From Serratia sp. DD3 (GTDB lineage: Bacteria > Pseudomonadota > Gammaproteobacteria > Enterobacterales > Enterobacteriaceae), in assembly GCF_000496755.2 (NCBI RefSeq), contig NZ_AYKS02000065.1, positions 1 through 14,514 of the forward strand: a DNA stretch of 14,514 bases. Reading direction: 5' to 3'. Shown here piece after piece: positions 14,431 to 14,514 of the stretch. The position numbers were made by a program, and so were the translations under genes. Within the stretch, counting starts at the first letter, position 1; each line of letters opens with the position of its first letter. The notes beneath the pieces were generated by a model. It saw only the letters and a program-made list of their open reading frames with translations. It was not told the DNA's origin and did not search any database.

Positions 14431-14514
14431 TCACCACCGAAGAATGCGCCCGAGCAGGGGGCTCAAGAGCCAGCCCCCTGCACCCCGGCCCTGTGCCAGA
14501 TCAGGCGGTCGCTG
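14431..14514 (-). CDS. Possible C-terminal end of an unidentified gene (partial)
   Basis: On the minus strand a reading frame is open from the window edge to a TGA at 14431-14433 and ends GRILRW. It is GC-rich like clpV and vgrG and unlike the AT-rich stretch that follows, and has the same orientation as the T6SS genes. Twenty-seven codons are too few to recognise a family or to be sure that it is coding; a 10-bp inverted repeat (14454-14463 with 14472-14481) lies inside it. If real, it may be another T6SS gene upstream of clpV. Confidence 0.3.
   Translation of the reverse strand, partial: QRPPDLAQGRGAGGWLLSPLLGRILRW

Overview
The window is one end of a type VI secretion system (T6SS) locus from a gamma-proteobacterium, most likely an Enterobacterales member of the Yersinia/Serratia type. 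That placement is an inference from the gene content and the style of the ClpV, VgrG and VasX-like proteins; no rRNA or housekeeping gene is present to fix it. All real genes lie on the minus strand and read right to left.

Right part (about 8.2-14.2 kb): tssH/clpV (sheath-disassembly AAA+ ATPase) overlaps tssI/vgrG (spike) by an ATGA. A DUF4123 adaptor/chaperone gene follows, then a large VasX-like effector with an N-terminal CxxC-containing VasX-type domain and a C-terminal set of hydrophobic segments, as expected for a pore-forming anti-bacterial toxin. The order spike, adaptor, cargo, immunity is the classic cargo-effector module. The 14156-14430 stretch upstream of clpV holds no convincing gene. 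A short GC-rich reading frame at the right edge may be the C-terminus of another gene on the same strand.

Left part (1-5.6 kb): a visibly AT-rich array of three tandem copies of a two-gene membrane-protein unit (B gene, about 225 aa; A gene, about 326 aa, probably DUF6708 family). Unit III sits directly behind the effector and is the presumed cognate immunity pair. Units II and I are extra copies with a period of about 1.9 kb. Most of each protein is nearly identical between copies, but the transmembrane hairpins differ strongly.

The main discovery is in the roughly 190-base spacers between units. They are decayed 3' ends of a second, divergent VasX-like effector gene. They translate to IQKWLA*NLWHR... 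and ...MEISDFKLALGEG*, colinear with IQKWLGRCLWRR... and ...MEMSELKLALEEG* at the end of the intact effector, and the last codons sit 4 nt before the next B gene exactly as in the intact locus. Each extra immunity pair therefore still carries the displaced tail of its former toxin: an orphan tail-plus-immunity array comparable to orphan modules of CDI and Rhs loci. The repeat continues to the first base of the window, so a fourth unit probably lies beyond the left edge.
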